A stretch of 64,000 nt of DNA from Methylonatrum sp040877625 (GCA_040877625.1 JBBDNK010000011.1:68437-132436); one strand, 5' to 3'. Positions 55,149 to 63,853 are shown, numbered from the stretch's first letter. Numbers and translations are program-made. The notes: generated by a model not told the origin, from the sequence alone.

Positions 55149-55946
55149 ATGGCAAATTCAGACACCGATACGGATTCGGCCGCGGCCGAGCAGAACCGGG
55201 ACTTCGTAACCTCCCTGGCAAAGGGGCTGGCCGTTATCCAGGCTTTCGGCCCGAGCAAGGCACGCATGACCCTGACCGAAGTCGCCGCGGAAACCGAACT
55301 CTCCCGCGCCGGCGCGCGCCGTCTGCTGCTCACGCTGGAGAACCTCGGCTTCGTTGTCCGCGGCGGCCGCTACTTTGAACTCTCCCCCAAGGTACTCGAA
55401 CTTGGTTTCGCGTTCCTGGCCTCGCACAATTTCGCCGGCGTGGTTCAGCGCCATCTTGAATCCGTTACCGAGGAGCTGCAGGAAGCCTGCTCGCTTGCGG
55501 TACTTCAGAACGACGATATCGTTTACGTCTCGCGCTCCGATGCCTCTCACAGGCTGATGTCGATCAGTCTGTCGGTGGGCTCACGGCTACCCGCCGCCTT
55601 TACCTCGATGGGCCGCGTTCTGCTTGCGGCAATGCCGGACGCAGAACTTGATGCCTTCCTGGACAAGGCCGATCTCAGGCGCTACACGGAACGAACCACC
55701 ACGGACAAGGCCACCCTGAAGGAAATTCTCCATACCGTACGTGCCACCGGCTACTGCATCGTCGATCAGGAACTTGAACCCGCGCTGCGGTCGCTGGCGG
55801 TGCCTGTACTGTCTGCCGGCGGCTCCGTGGTGGCGGCGCTGAACGTCAGCACCAACGCCGGGCGAGTCCCGATCATTGAACTTGAACAGCGGTATCTGCC
55901 GGTGCTGAAACGCTGTGCCGACGCCATTCGCCCGTTCATGGCCTGA
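55149..55946 (+). CDS. pcaR: IclR family regulator, PcaR/PcaU type
   Basis: A 265-residue IclR regulator. The winged helix spans about 20-80 (MTLTEVAAETELSRAGARRLLLTLENLGFV) and the effector domain follows. FVTSLAKGLAVIQAFGPSKARMT and SRAGARRLLLTL are typical of the Pca/Pob/Cat subgroup, whose members sense beta-ketoadipate or protocatechuate. ATG 55149 is chosen for the normal N-terminus; the frame is open upstream. It is divergent from pcaB with a palindrome between, and converges on pobR with an 11-nt overlap of coding ends. Confidence 0.85.
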   Translation: MANSDTDTDSAAAEQNRDFVTSLAKGLAVIQAFGPSKARMTLTEVAAETELSRAGARRLLLTLENLGFVVRGGRYFELSPKVLELGFAFLASHNFAGVVQRHLESVTEELQEACSLAVLQNDDIVYVSRSDASHRLMSISLSVGSRLPAAFTSMGRVLLAAMPDAELDAFLDKADLRRYTERTTTDKATLKEILHTVRATGYCIVDQELEPALRSLAVPVLSAGGSVVAALNVSTNAGRVPIIELEQRYLPVLKRCADAIRPFMA

Positions 55947-56850
55947 TCGCCGATTCACTTTCCTCGGCACGGCAACGAAGGCGGAAGTCCTGTGGCGGCA
56001 GACCCTCGCGCAAGGAGAAGAAGCGCGAGAAATAAGCCGGATCGTTGAAACCGAGCGCGTACCCCACCTGACTGATCGTCATGTTGCTGTAGGCGAGATA
56101 CCGCCGCGCCTCCAGCAGAACCCGGGCGTGCAACACCTGCGAGGCGGAGCAACCGGCCACCCGTCGACACACTGCATTCAAGCGCTTGCTGCTGACACCG
56201 ATATCGGCGGCATAGGCGCTCACGGGCCGGTGGCCGGTATAGCCGGTTTCCACCAATTGCCGAAACCGCCCGAAAAGCACGCTGTCCGCGCCCTCGGGGA
56301 GATCCTGGCGAATGCCCTGTACCCGGCGTAGCCGCGCCAGCGTAACGAGCAACAGCCTGAATCGGGCGGCAATGGCACTGCCGCGGCCAAGCTCCGGCCA
56401 GCGGAATTCGGCTGCGATCTCGTCGAACTGTCTGCCCAGTTGGCGTTGATCCAGCTCCTCGGTGCTCAGATTCATCAACAGCGGCTCGGCGCGGATGCCC
56501 TCCAGCCCCACCTCCTGCAGGTCCACCAGTGCCAGATTGAGAAAATCGGTCGATACGGTCAGTACCCACCCTTCGGTACCAGGGCTGAACGAAAACCCGT
56601 GCACCATTGCAGCGGGGATGCCGAGCAGCGCCGGTCCGCGAAAGGGCAGGCGCTTGAACTCCACCCGCATTTCACCAACGCCGCTCAGCACCAGTATGAG
56701 GTGATGCAGATCCCCATGGCGGTGGGGCCGTATCTCCCAATCGTGCAAGACCAGGCGCGTCGCCAATGTCTCTACATGTATAAACCGCAGCGCGTCCCTG
56801 GCCTCCTCGCCATAGAGGAAAAACCTTTGTACATCGTTACTTTTCGTCAC
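55936..56850 (-). CDS. pobR: AraC family regulator, PobR type
   Basis: A protein of about 304 residues: an N-terminal cupin-like sensor (RLVLHDWEIRPHRHGDLHHLILVLSG) and a C-terminal AraC DNA-binding domain (SAYAADIGVSSKRLNAVCRRVAG, then ISQVGYALGFNDPAYFSRFF). This matches AraC-type activators of pobA that respond to 4-hydroxybenzoate. GTG 56850 aligns with the usual start (TKSNDVQRFFLYGEEA); the open frame reaches 56949 but would leave only 31 bp before the pobA frame. It is divergent from pobA. Confidence 0.82.
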   Translation of the reverse strand: MTKSNDVQRFFLYGEEARDALRFIHVETLATRLVLHDWEIRPHRHGDLHHLILVLSGVGEMRVEFKRLPFRGPALLGIPAAMVHGFSFSPGTEGWVLTVSTDFLNLALVDLQEVGLEGIRAEPLLMNLSTEELDQRQLGRQFDEIAAEFRWPELGRGSAIAARFRLLLVTLARLRRVQGIRQDLPEGADSVLFGRFRQLVETGYTGHRPVSAYAADIGVSSKRLNAVCRRVAGCSASQVLHARVLLEARRYLAYSNMTISQVGYALGFNDPAYFSRFFSLREGLPPQDFRLRCRAEESESAIRP

Positions 56851-56885
56851 TTTCTCATGCCCTGACCAGACTGGATTACGCCTTG

Positions 56886-56906
56886 CGAACACCTGTTCGA
56901 TATAAT
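56886..56906 (+). promoter_or_regulatory. pobA control site: CGAAC/GTTCG palindrome and -10 hexamer
   Basis: CGAAC (56886-56890), ACCT, GTTCG (56895-56899) form a palindrome immediately followed by TATAAT (56901-56906), a perfect -10 match, about 114 nt before the pobA ATG. No good -35 at 17-bp spacing is seen, as expected of an activator-dependent promoter. Confidence 0.5.
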
Positions 56907-57019
56907 AAACATGGCTTAAAAGTACAAGAAACTGATCCCATTCGTCCATTCAGTCCCGCCCCCGGCTCGGGGAAACTTGATTGAACCAAGCGATCACTTC
57001 CATCGAACAGGTGTCAGGC

Positions 57020-58201
57020 ATGCGTACACAGGTCGGAATCATCGGCGCCGGTCCAGCCGGGCTGCTGCTGTCACACCTTCTGCATCTTGAAGGGATCTCC
57101 TCGGTCATACTGGAATCCCGCAGCCGCGAGGCAGTCGAGTCGACGATCCGCGCCGGGGTGCTCGAACAGGGTACCGTGGACGTACTTAGCGAAACCGGTG
57201 TCGGTGAGCGAATGAAGCGCGAAGGCGCGGTCCATGACGGCATCGAACTGCGCTTCAATGGTCGTGGACACCGAATCAACATGAATGAGCTGACCGGTGG
57301 CAAGGAGATCACGCTCTACGCACAGCATGAGGTGCTGAAGGACCTGATCAAGGCGCGGTTGGATGCCGACGGGCAGATTCTGTTCGAGGCGAAGGTCGAT
57401 AGCCTGACCGGCCTCGACACCGACCACCCGACCATCCATGGTCGACTCGGCGATGATCCCATAGAGCTGCATTGTGACTTCGTCGCCGGATGCGACGGGT
57501 ACCACGGCGTATCCCGCCCGGCGATCCCCCGAGCTGTTCGCACCGAGTATCAGCGTGTCTATCCGTTTGGCTGGCTCGGCATCCTGGTGGAGGCCCCGCC
57601 CTCCTCGGAGGAACTCATCTATGCGCAGCATCCGCGCGGCTTCGCACTGGTGAGCACACGCTCGCCAACCGTTCAGCGCATGTATATCCAGTGCGATCCC
57701 GAGGATGACATCGCCAACTGGCCGGATGAGCGCATCTGGGAAGAACTCCGCACCCGTCTGGAAACGGTGGATGGCTGGAAACCGGTCGAAGGGCCGATCA
57801 TTCAGAAAAACATCGTGCCGCTGCGCAGCTTCGTCTGCGAGCCGATGCAGCACGGCCGGCTGTTCATCGCCGGCGATGCCGCCCACATCGTGCCGCCCAC
57901 CGGCGCCAAGGGCCTGAACCTGGCGGTTTCCGATGTTCGCGTGCTGGCACGCGCACTACAGGCGTACTACGAATCCGGTGACAGCACGGCGCTGGATGCC
58001 TATTCGGACGTCTGTCTGCGCAGGATCTGGAAAGCTCAGCGCTTTTCCTGGTGGATGACCACATTGCTGCATCGCCAGGATGACGCCAGTGCATTCGATC
58101 AGCGCCGCCAGCTTGCCGAGCTGGATTATGTAACCAGCTCCCGGGCCGCCGCACTGACGCTGGCCGAGAATTATGTCGGCCTGCCGATGGAGTGGTCCTG
58201 A
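57020..58201 (+). CDS. pobA: 4-hydroxybenzoate 3-monooxygenase
   Basis: A 393-residue FAD monooxygenase turning 4-hydroxybenzoate into protocatechuate with NADPH and oxygen. The dinucleotide fold is G9-A-G-P-A-G14 after MRTQVGII, and LFIAGDAAHIVPPTGAKGLNLA carries the GD motif. DFVAGCDGYHGVSR is the second flavin/NADPH motif. Length equals P. aeruginosa PobA (394). ATG 57020 is used; the frame is open to a TTG at 56981. Repeat copy D begins right after its stop. Confidence 0.96.
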   Translation: MRTQVGIIGAGPAGLLLSHLLHLEGISSVILESRSREAVESTIRAGVLEQGTVDVLSETGVGERMKREGAVHDGIELRFNGRGHRINMNELTGGKEITLYAQHEVLKDLIKARLDADGQILFEAKVDSLTGLDTDHPTIHGRLGDDPIELHCDFVAGCDGYHGVSRPAIPRAVRTEYQRVYPFGWLGILVEAPPSSEELIYAQHPRGFALVSTRSPTVQRMYIQCDPEDDIANWPDERIWEELRTRLETVDGWKPVEGPIIQKNIVPLRSFVCEPMQHGRLFIAGDAAHIVPPTGAKGLNLAVSDVRVLARALQAYYESGDSTALDAYSDVCLRRIWKAQRFSWWMTTLLHRQDDASAFDQRRQLAELDYVTSSRAAALTLAENYVGLPMEWS

Positions 58202-58202
58202 A

Positions 58203-58232
58203 GGAGCCCCATGGGAATAGATCAGAGGCTCC
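58203..58232 (-). repeat. Dispersed IS-end-like repeat, copy D
   Basis: A 30-bp copy in the minus orientation, starting two bases after the pobA stop and ending next to TTAA (58233-58236). It lacks the TGCG-GAGC half of the hairpin. The stretch 58209-58238 is a perfect inverted match to 53571-53600 (copy C). Confidence 0.85.
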
Positions 58233-58247
58233 TTAAAGGCTGTCCGG

Positions 58248-59804
58248 CTACCAGACGCCGAACAGCATGCCCCGCGCCTTGGCGGTATCCGTCTGCTTGA
58301 CCACGGTCGGGTTACTGACCGTGACCCTGGTTCTGCGCGTCTGCAACCAGTGGTACAGACGGGCCGCCATTTCCTGCCGAACGTTCTGATAGCCCGCATG
58401 CGTTCCCAGATCGTTCTGTTCCGAGGGGTCGTTTTCGAGATCGAAAAGTTGCGGCGGAAACCCCTGATAATCGATGTATTTCCAGTCGCGGGTCCGCACC
58501 ATCCATGCCCTGGCCTGGTCGGGCGCCACGTTCAGGCTTAATCGCGCCCCGCGCCAGGCGTAATCCATTTCCGAGAAAACCGCGTCGCGCCACTGCTCCG
58601 GGGCTTCGCCCTGAACCAGCGGCGCCAGTGATTTCCCTTCCAGGATGTGATCCAGAGACTCGCCGCCGGCCATGTCGACGAATGTCGGCACCAGGTCGAT
58701 GGATTCCACCAGGGCATTGCTGACCTTGCCCCGCAGGCCGTTCGGCGCCTTGATGATCAGTGGAATTCGCAGTGCCTCTTCGAGCAGCAAGTCCTTCTCG
58801 CCAAGCCAGTGATCGCCGAGGAAGTCACCGTGATCACTGGTGAAGACGATCACCGTGTTGTCCATCTGCCCTTCCGCTTCCAGGAATCTGAACAGCCGCC
58901 CGAGGTGGGTATCCAGTTGCGAAATCAGCCCCATGTAGGTCGGAATGACACGGTCCCGGACCTCATCCTGGGCGAAATTCAGGTTTTCCTCATGCTGCTG
59001 ATAGGCCCGGATGACCGGATGGCCACTTTCCCGCTCGGCTGGCGTTCGGTTCGGCGCCGGCATGTCCTTTACCCCGTACATGTTGTGGTACGGAGCCGGC
59101 GCCATGAACGGCCAGTGCGGCTTGATGTAACTCAGGTGCAGGCACCAGGGCTTATCGGAGGTTTCCTTGATGAAATCCATGGCCCGGTCGGTCATGTACG
59201 CGGTTTCCGAATGCTCCTCCCGGACGCGCGCCGGCAGGTGCGCGTTACGCATGTACCAGCCGCTGGCAAAGCTGCCGTGCCCGTCCAGCGCGCCATTGGC
59301 GTATTCGTGCCAGGGGTTATCGCCCTCGTAGCCGAGCTCCCGGAGGTAGCGGTTGTAGGCCAGGTCCGGATCCACGGTCTGATCGGGGTGCAGGCCGTCG
59401 TCCCGTTCGTAAGGCTCGAAGCCGCATTCTTTCGCCAGTACGCCAACGCTGGATTCAGGGTCGATACCAAGCCGGCGCATGCCCTCGAGATCGGCTTTCA
59501 TATGGGTCTTGCCGACCAGCGCGACGCGATAACCCAGCGGCCGCAGGTGATCCCCCAGCGTCCGCTCGCCCACGTTCAGCGGTACGCCGTTATAGGTGGC
59601 GCCATGATTGATGGCGTAGCGGCCCGTATAAAAGCACATCCGCGACGGCCCGCACACCGGCGCCTGAACGAAGGCGTCCGTAAAACGTACCCCTTCGCTA
59701 GCCAGCTGATCGATGAATGGCGTCTTGATGGATGCGTGGCCAGCACAACCCAGATAGTCCCAGCGGAGCTGGTCGGCCATGATGAACAGAAAATTCGGCT
59801 GCAT
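58248..59804 (-). CDS. Formylglycine-dependent sulfatase / phosphonate monoester hydrolase
   Basis: A 518-residue alkaline-phosphatase superfamily hydrolase. The modification motif is C51-G-P-S-R55 followed by TGRY, so Cys51 should become formylglycine. D11 near the N-terminus and VFTSDHGDFLGDH supply metal ligands. Length and the GDHWLGEKDLLLEEALRIPLII stretch resemble the phosphonate monoester hydrolase/arylsulfatase group, so both sulfate and phosphonate esters are possible. There is no signal peptide; the enzyme is cytoplasmic. It lies 35 nt after the TRAP transporter genes, which may import its substrate. Confidence 0.88.
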   Translation of the reverse strand: MQPNFLFIMADQLRWDYLGCAGHASIKTPFIDQLASEGVRFTDAFVQAPVCGPSRMCFYTGRYAINHGATYNGVPLNVGERTLGDHLRPLGYRVALVGKTHMKADLEGMRRLGIDPESSVGVLAKECGFEPYERDDGLHPDQTVDPDLAYNRYLRELGYEGDNPWHEYANGALDGHGSFASGWYMRNAHLPARVREEHSETAYMTDRAMDFIKETSDKPWCLHLSYIKPHWPFMAPAPYHNMYGVKDMPAPNRTPAERESGHPVIRAYQQHEENLNFAQDEVRDRVIPTYMGLISQLDTHLGRLFRFLEAEGQMDNTVIVFTSDHGDFLGDHWLGEKDLLLEEALRIPLIIKAPNGLRGKVSNALVESIDLVPTFVDMAGGESLDHILEGKSLAPLVQGEAPEQWRDAVFSEMDYAWRGARLSLNVAPDQARAWMVRTRDWKYIDYQGFPPQLFDLENDPSEQNDLGTHAGYQNVRQEMAARLYHWLQTRRTRVTVSNPTVVKQTDTAKARGMLFGVW

Positions 59805-59839
59805 TACAGGTTTTCCTCGTTTGCGGCGCTGCGCGAAGG

Positions 59840-61156
59840 CTAAAGCACGCTACCCAGCCAGAGCACGATTCCGGGGAAAAGCACCAGAATCAACACGCGC
59901 ACGACATCCATGGCCAGAAACGGCAGCACACCCTTGTAGCTCTCGATGATGGGAATGTCCCGCGCCATGCCGTTAATGACGAATACGTTCATGCCCACCG
60001 GCGGCGTGATCAGGCCCATCTCGACCACAATCAGCGCAATGATGCCAAACCAGACCGCCTGATCCTGTGGCGCCATACCCAGGTCCAGCGACATAACAAT
60101 CGGGAAAAAAATGGGAATGCTCAGGACCAGCATCGACATACTGTCCATCAAACAGCCCATGACCAGGTAAATTGCCAGTATCGCCAGCAACACGGCCATA
60201 GGTGACAGCCCCATCTCGACGATCATCATGGCCGCTTCCGTGGGCATGCGGGTCAACCCCAGAAAGGCGTTCAGCAGATCAGCACCGAGTAGGATCAGAA
60301 AGATCATCGCGGTAATCCGCGCGGTGCCATAAATGCAGTCCAGAAACTCCGTCGTACGCATCCCGCCCAGCGTTACCGCCAGCACGCCCGTGCCGAAGGC
60401 ACCGATGGCCGCGCCTTCCGTCGGCGTGAACCAGCCGCCGTAGATGCCGAAAATGATCAGTATGAAAATCAGCGCCACCGGCCAGACTGAACGCAATGTC
60501 CTGAAGCGGTCAATCAGCGGCATTCGCGCTCCGGCGGGGCCGGCGTCGGGATCGAGATAACAGGAAATCTGAACGGCAATCAGATAGCCGGCAACGGCAA
60601 TCGCGGCCGGCACCACCGCTGCAACGAACATCTGGCCGATACTCTGCTCGGTCATGATTGCATAGAGCACTAGAATCACCGACGGCGGTATCAGAATGCC
60701 GAGCGTTCCGCCGGCGGCCAGAGAACCGGTGGCGAGCGCTCCGGAGTAGCCATAGCGGCGCATTTCCGGCAAGGCCACCTGGGTCATGGTGGCCGCCGTG
60801 GCAAGGGACGATCCGCAGATTGATCCGAACCCCGCCGAGCCACCGATGGCGGCCATTGCCATGCCGCCGCGCCGGTGCCCAACCCAGGCGTTCGCCGCCG
60901 TAAACAATGCCCGGCTCATTCCGGCGCGGGTGGCAAACTCACCCATCAGAACGAACAGCGGAATCACCGAAAGTGAATAGGTGGAAAAATAATGGTAGGG
61001 GTTGGACTTCAGATGGTTCATCAGCGGCTCCCAGCCGCTGACACTCACATAGCCAATGGCTCCAGTGACGAACATCGCCACCCCTATTGGTATCCGTAGC
61101 ACCAGCATGACGAGCAGCAGGGCCAACATCACAAAACTGAGCACAAAAGGCGTCAC
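59840..61156 (-). CDS. dctM: TRAP transporter large permease (DctM)
   Basis: A 438-residue protein with about 12-13 membrane segments, the ion-coupled channel subunit of a TRAP transporter. LPEMRRYGYSGALATGSLAAGGTLGILIPPS is diagnostic, as is GLITPPVGMNVFVING. GTG 61156 overlaps the dctQ stop (GTGA) and has AGGAGG upstream; the open frame extends further inside dctQ. Substrates of the family are organic acids; the sulfatase neighbour hints at an organosulfate or phosphonate. Confidence 0.93.
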   Translation of the reverse strand: MTPFVLSFVMLALLLVMLVLRIPIGVAMFVTGAIGYVSVSGWEPLMNHLKSNPYHYFSTYSLSVIPLFVLMGEFATRAGMSRALFTAANAWVGHRRGGMAMAAIGGSAGFGSICGSSLATAATMTQVALPEMRRYGYSGALATGSLAAGGTLGILIPPSVILVLYAIMTEQSIGQMFVAAVVPAAIAVAGYLIAVQISCYLDPDAGPAGARMPLIDRFRTLRSVWPVALIFILIIFGIYGGWFTPTEGAAIGAFGTGVLAVTLGGMRTTEFLDCIYGTARITAMIFLILLGADLLNAFLGLTRMPTEAAMMIVEMGLSPMAVLLAILAIYLVMGCLMDSMSMLVLSIPIFFPIVMSLDLGMAPQDQAVWFGIIALIVVEMGLITPPVGMNVFVINGMARDIPIIESYKGVLPFLAMDVVRVLILVLFPGIVLWLGSVL

Positions 61157-61686
61157 TGACGACCTCCTCGAATGACGCCATGCATTTCCAGGCCCGCGGT
61201 ATACAGACAGACCAGGGTCAATAACGTGACGGACGGTAGTACCGAGGCGAACCCCCACCAGGTGGGCAGACCCAGCACCATGGTTTCATCGCCGTAACGC
61301 CGATAGTCCAGCATGCCCAGCGTCAACCGCCAGGTGATCACTGCCGCGATTGCGGCATACAGCAGGTCGCCTACCATGCCCAGCGCACTGACCACCCGAG
61401 CCGGTGCCCGGGCGGTAAAAAAATCGACGATTACGTTGCCGCGATTAAGCTGACAATAGGCCAGAAATGCAAATATCGCGGTGGCGCTGCCGAACTCCAC
61501 CAGTTCAAAGTTTCCGCGCAGCGGCGAATTGAACAGTACCCGCCCTAGCACATGGAACACCGTGCTCAGCATGATGCTCACCAGCACCAGGCCTCCAAGC
61601 ACGGCGAAGATATTGCACACACCGGAGATCAACCTGTGCAGGCTGGTCTCCGGTGTGTCCGCGCGGGAATCGAGCGAATCCACCAT
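61153..61686 (-). CDS. dctQ: TRAP transporter small permease (DctQ)
   Basis: A 177-residue subunit with four membrane segments. RGNFELVEFGSATAIFAFLAYCQLNRGNVIVDFF is the family core. It pairs with DctM in the membrane. It follows dctP by 17 nt and overlaps dctM by 4 nt. Confidence 0.92.
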   Translation of the reverse strand: MVDSLDSRADTPETSLHRLISGVCNIFAVLGGLVLVSIMLSTVFHVLGRVLFNSPLRGNFELVEFGSATAIFAFLAYCQLNRGNVIVDFFTARAPARVVSALGMVGDLLYAAIAAVITWRLTLGMLDYRRYGDETMVLGLPTWWGFASVLPSVTLLTLVCLYTAGLEMHGVIRGGRQ

Positions 61687-61703
61687 GGAGAAATCCCGAA
61701 CGC

Positions 61704-62747
61704 TCAGTTTGACGCGTATCGATCAATCAGATCGCGAGCAGTTTTATAAAGGGCTTCACCGTCATGACCACGCTCGTTCATGTCGGCAATCCATTCATCA
61801 ATCACCGGCCGGGTCGCTTCCTCCCACTCCTTCGCTTCGTCGGCGGAGATCTGATAAATGTTGTTGCCATGCGACACGGCGGCTTCCCGGCCCGGCCCCT
61901 CGGCTCGGTCCCAGGCGCGGCCGACGTCACGGGCAATGTTCATCATGGAATTGTCATCGATAACCTGGCGCAGATCCTCTGGAAGACGCTCGTAAGCCCC
62001 TCTGTTCATGAGAAACAGGAATGTCGCGGTATACAGCCCCCGCTCGCTCTCGAACTCCGTATGGTGATCCACAACCTCCTGGATACGCAGCGGTCGCGCC
62101 ACCTCCCATGGAATGACGGCGCCATCGATCACACCGGTCGACAGGCTCTGCGATACCTCCGGCACGGGCATGCCGACAGGATTGGCGCCCAGCAGCTCAA
62201 GCGTCGCGGTCATCGGCCGGGTAGGCGCACGGATATTCATGCCATCCAGATCGGCGATGCTCCGGACAGCCTTTTCCCGGGTATGGAAAAAGCCCGGCGC
62301 ATGGACATGAACCAGCAGCGGATGCACGTCGGCGAGTTCATCTTGCAGGTGCTCCAGTGCGAACGCCGTGGTGGCCTGACTGGTCGCCTCGGCGGTGGTT
62401 GCCATGAACGGCAGCTCGAATACCGGCAGAATATGGAAACGCCCGGGGGTATAGCCCGTCAGGGTCCAGACAATGTCCACGACACCATCCCTGACCTGGT
62501 TATATAACTGCCCCGGTGAGCCTCCCAGTTGCATCGACGGAAAAATCTGAACGTCGATTCTACCGTCTGAATCCCGCTCGACACGTTCCGCCCACGGCTC
62601 CATCAGTTCCTGCTGGGCAGGTGATGCTGCCGGCAGAAAATGATGAACCCGCAGGGTCACGGTCTGTGCGGAAACGCCAGCGCTGGCCGCCAGAAGTCCC
62701 AAGCCAACTGCCATCGCAGTCAGTGACTTTGAATTGATGCGCAACAT
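61704..62747 (-). CDS. dctP: TRAP transporter substrate-binding protein (DctP)
   Basis: A 347-residue periplasmic binding protein with a signal peptide ending near SAGVSAQ. LRVHHFLPAASPAQQELMEPWAERVERDSDGRIDVQIFP is typical of the DctP family; MNIRAPTRPMTATLELLGANPVGMPVPEV contains the conserved Arg that usually binds the substrate carboxylate. ATG 62747 has GGAGG 5 nt upstream. It is the first gene of the operon dctPQM-sulfatase. Confidence 0.93.
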   Translation of the reverse strand: MLRINSKSLTAMAVGLGLLAASAGVSAQTVTLRVHHFLPAASPAQQELMEPWAERVERDSDGRIDVQIFPSMQLGGSPGQLYNQVRDGVVDIVWTLTGYTPGRFHILPVFELPFMATTAEATSQATTAFALEHLQDELADVHPLLVHVHAPGFFHTREKAVRSIADLDGMNIRAPTRPMTATLELLGANPVGMPVPEVSQSLSTGVIDGAVIPWEVARPLRIQEVVDHHTEFESERGLYTATFLFLMNRGAYERLPEDLRQVIDDNSMMNIARDVGRAWDRAEGPGREAAVSHGNNIYQISADEAKEWEEATRPVIDEWIADMNERGHDGEALYKTARDLIDRYASN

Positions 62748-62833
62748 GGCTTCCTCCAATTGACGGCTTGTCATTATGAAACCGGCAGGTGCCGTCTACA
62801 TGCCTCTCGAGCATTGTGTCCGCATAAACAAAA

Positions 62834-62847
62834 GTTCGCAATCGAAC
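62834..62847. promoter_or_regulatory. Candidate IclR operator between dctP and its IclR regulator gene
   Basis: GTTCG (62834-62838), CAAT, CGAAC (62843-62847): a perfect 14-bp palindrome 87 nt upstream of dctP and 178 nt upstream of the divergent IclR gene. The half-site equals that near pcaI, pcaB and pobA. Confidence 0.6.
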
Positions 62848-62891
62848 TATACCCTTGCCGTGAATCGAATACGTTACGTAGAAACGACCGT

Positions 62892-62912
62892 GGGAGACAC
62901 TGATGTATTCCC
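62892..62912 (+). repeat. Dispersed IS-end-like repeat, copy E
   Basis: A 21-bp copy of the GGGAGACACTG ... TGTATTCCC variant, same as the outer part of copy G. It sits in the divergent control region between dctP and the IclR gene. It has no CATGGGG extension and no clear YTAR flank. Confidence 0.75.
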
Positions 62913-63025
62913 AGAGTTTCCCGAACTTGCCACGTATCTGATCTAATAGCGTCGGAAATCGCTGGCCGGAGACTGCGCGCATGACCCGCATTCGACGCAG
63001 GGGCCCAAGCCGACAGGATGCAACG

Positions 63026-63853
63026 ATGAATGACCACCAAACCGGTGCCCGCCGCGGGCGACCACGCAGCCCTGATCGAAACGACGACAGCCAGGATACC
63101 GTTCAGGCCCTCGCCCGCGGGCTGGGCTTGCTGGAAGTTCTGGCCGCCAACGCGCACGGTGTACTGCTTACCGATCTCGCCAGGCAAGCGAACCTTGCCG
63201 CCTCCACGACGCACCGCCTGCTGACCACGCTCGAGCGTGCGGGCTTCGCCGAACTCGAAGAACCGGCCGGGCTCTGGCGTGTCGGGGTAAAAACGGTGTC
63301 CGTGGGTAGCGCCTTCATTCGCGGGCGGGACATGGTAAACCAGGCGCGTTCCTACATGCGGGACCTGACAGAGAAATCCGGTGAGACATCCAACCTTGCC
63401 ATCGAACGGGACGACGCCGCCGTCTATCTGGCGCAGGTGGAGTCCAGTGCAATGGTACGTGCATTCTCGCGGCTGGGAGACCGGGTCCCCCTGACCTGCT
63501 CCGGCGTTGGCCTTGCCCTGTTATCCAGAAAATCCGAGCCCGAACTCAGTGCGCTGATAACGCGCGCGGGCCTCCCGGCACTGACAGCGAACTCCATTCA
63601 CAGCCGAGCCGCGCTGCTCAAGGCGCTGGACAAGGTGCGACGGCAAGGTTATGTCATTGACGACGAAGCCAATGTCGCCGGCATGCGCTGCGTGGCCGCG
63701 CCCCTGTTCGACGCCTGGAGCGACGTGGTCGCGGCCATATCCATCTCCGGCCCCAGCGGCCGGCTTACGCCGGACCGGCTGGACGGCCTCGGCCGCCTCG
63801 TGGCGGACACCGCTGCCGCCATCACTACCCGGATCGGCGGTCGCGTTCCCTAG
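63026..63853 (+). CDS. IclR family regulator of the TRAP/sulfatase operon
   Basis: A 275-residue IclR regulator with an N-terminal basic tail (ARRGRPRSPDR), a winged helix (about 30-90, VLLTDLARQANLAASTTHRLLTTLERAGF) and an effector domain. AGGA lies 8 nt before ATG 63026. It is divergent from dctP with a palindrome between, so it probably controls that operon. Its stop TAG lies within CTAG, adjacent to repeat copy F. Confidence 0.9.
   Translation: MNDHQTGARRGRPRSPDRNDDSQDTVQALARGLGLLEVLAANAHGVLLTDLARQANLAASTTHRLLTTLERAGFAELEEPAGLWRVGVKTVSVGSAFIRGRDMVNQARSYMRDLTEKSGETSNLAIERDDAAVYLAQVESSAMVRAFSRLGDRVPLTCSGVGLALLSRKSEPELSALITRAGLPALTANSIHSRAALLKALDKVRRQGYVIDDEANVAGMRCVAAPLFDAWSDVVAAISISGPSGRLTPDRLDGLGRLVADTAAAITTRIGGRVP

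Larger units (their letters stand above)
53577..58232. mobile_element. Putative composite segment pcaB-pcaR-pobR-pobA between inverted IS-end-like repeats
   Basis: Copies C and D of the repeat face inward at the two ends of a 4.66-kb block, share 30 bp of perfect inverted repeat, and are each flanked by TTAA on the outside, as a 4-bp target duplication would give. No transposase gene lies inside, so mobilisation would need help from an IS5-group enzyme elsewhere. The alternative is two independent insertions of a short non-autonomous element. Confidence 0.4.
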
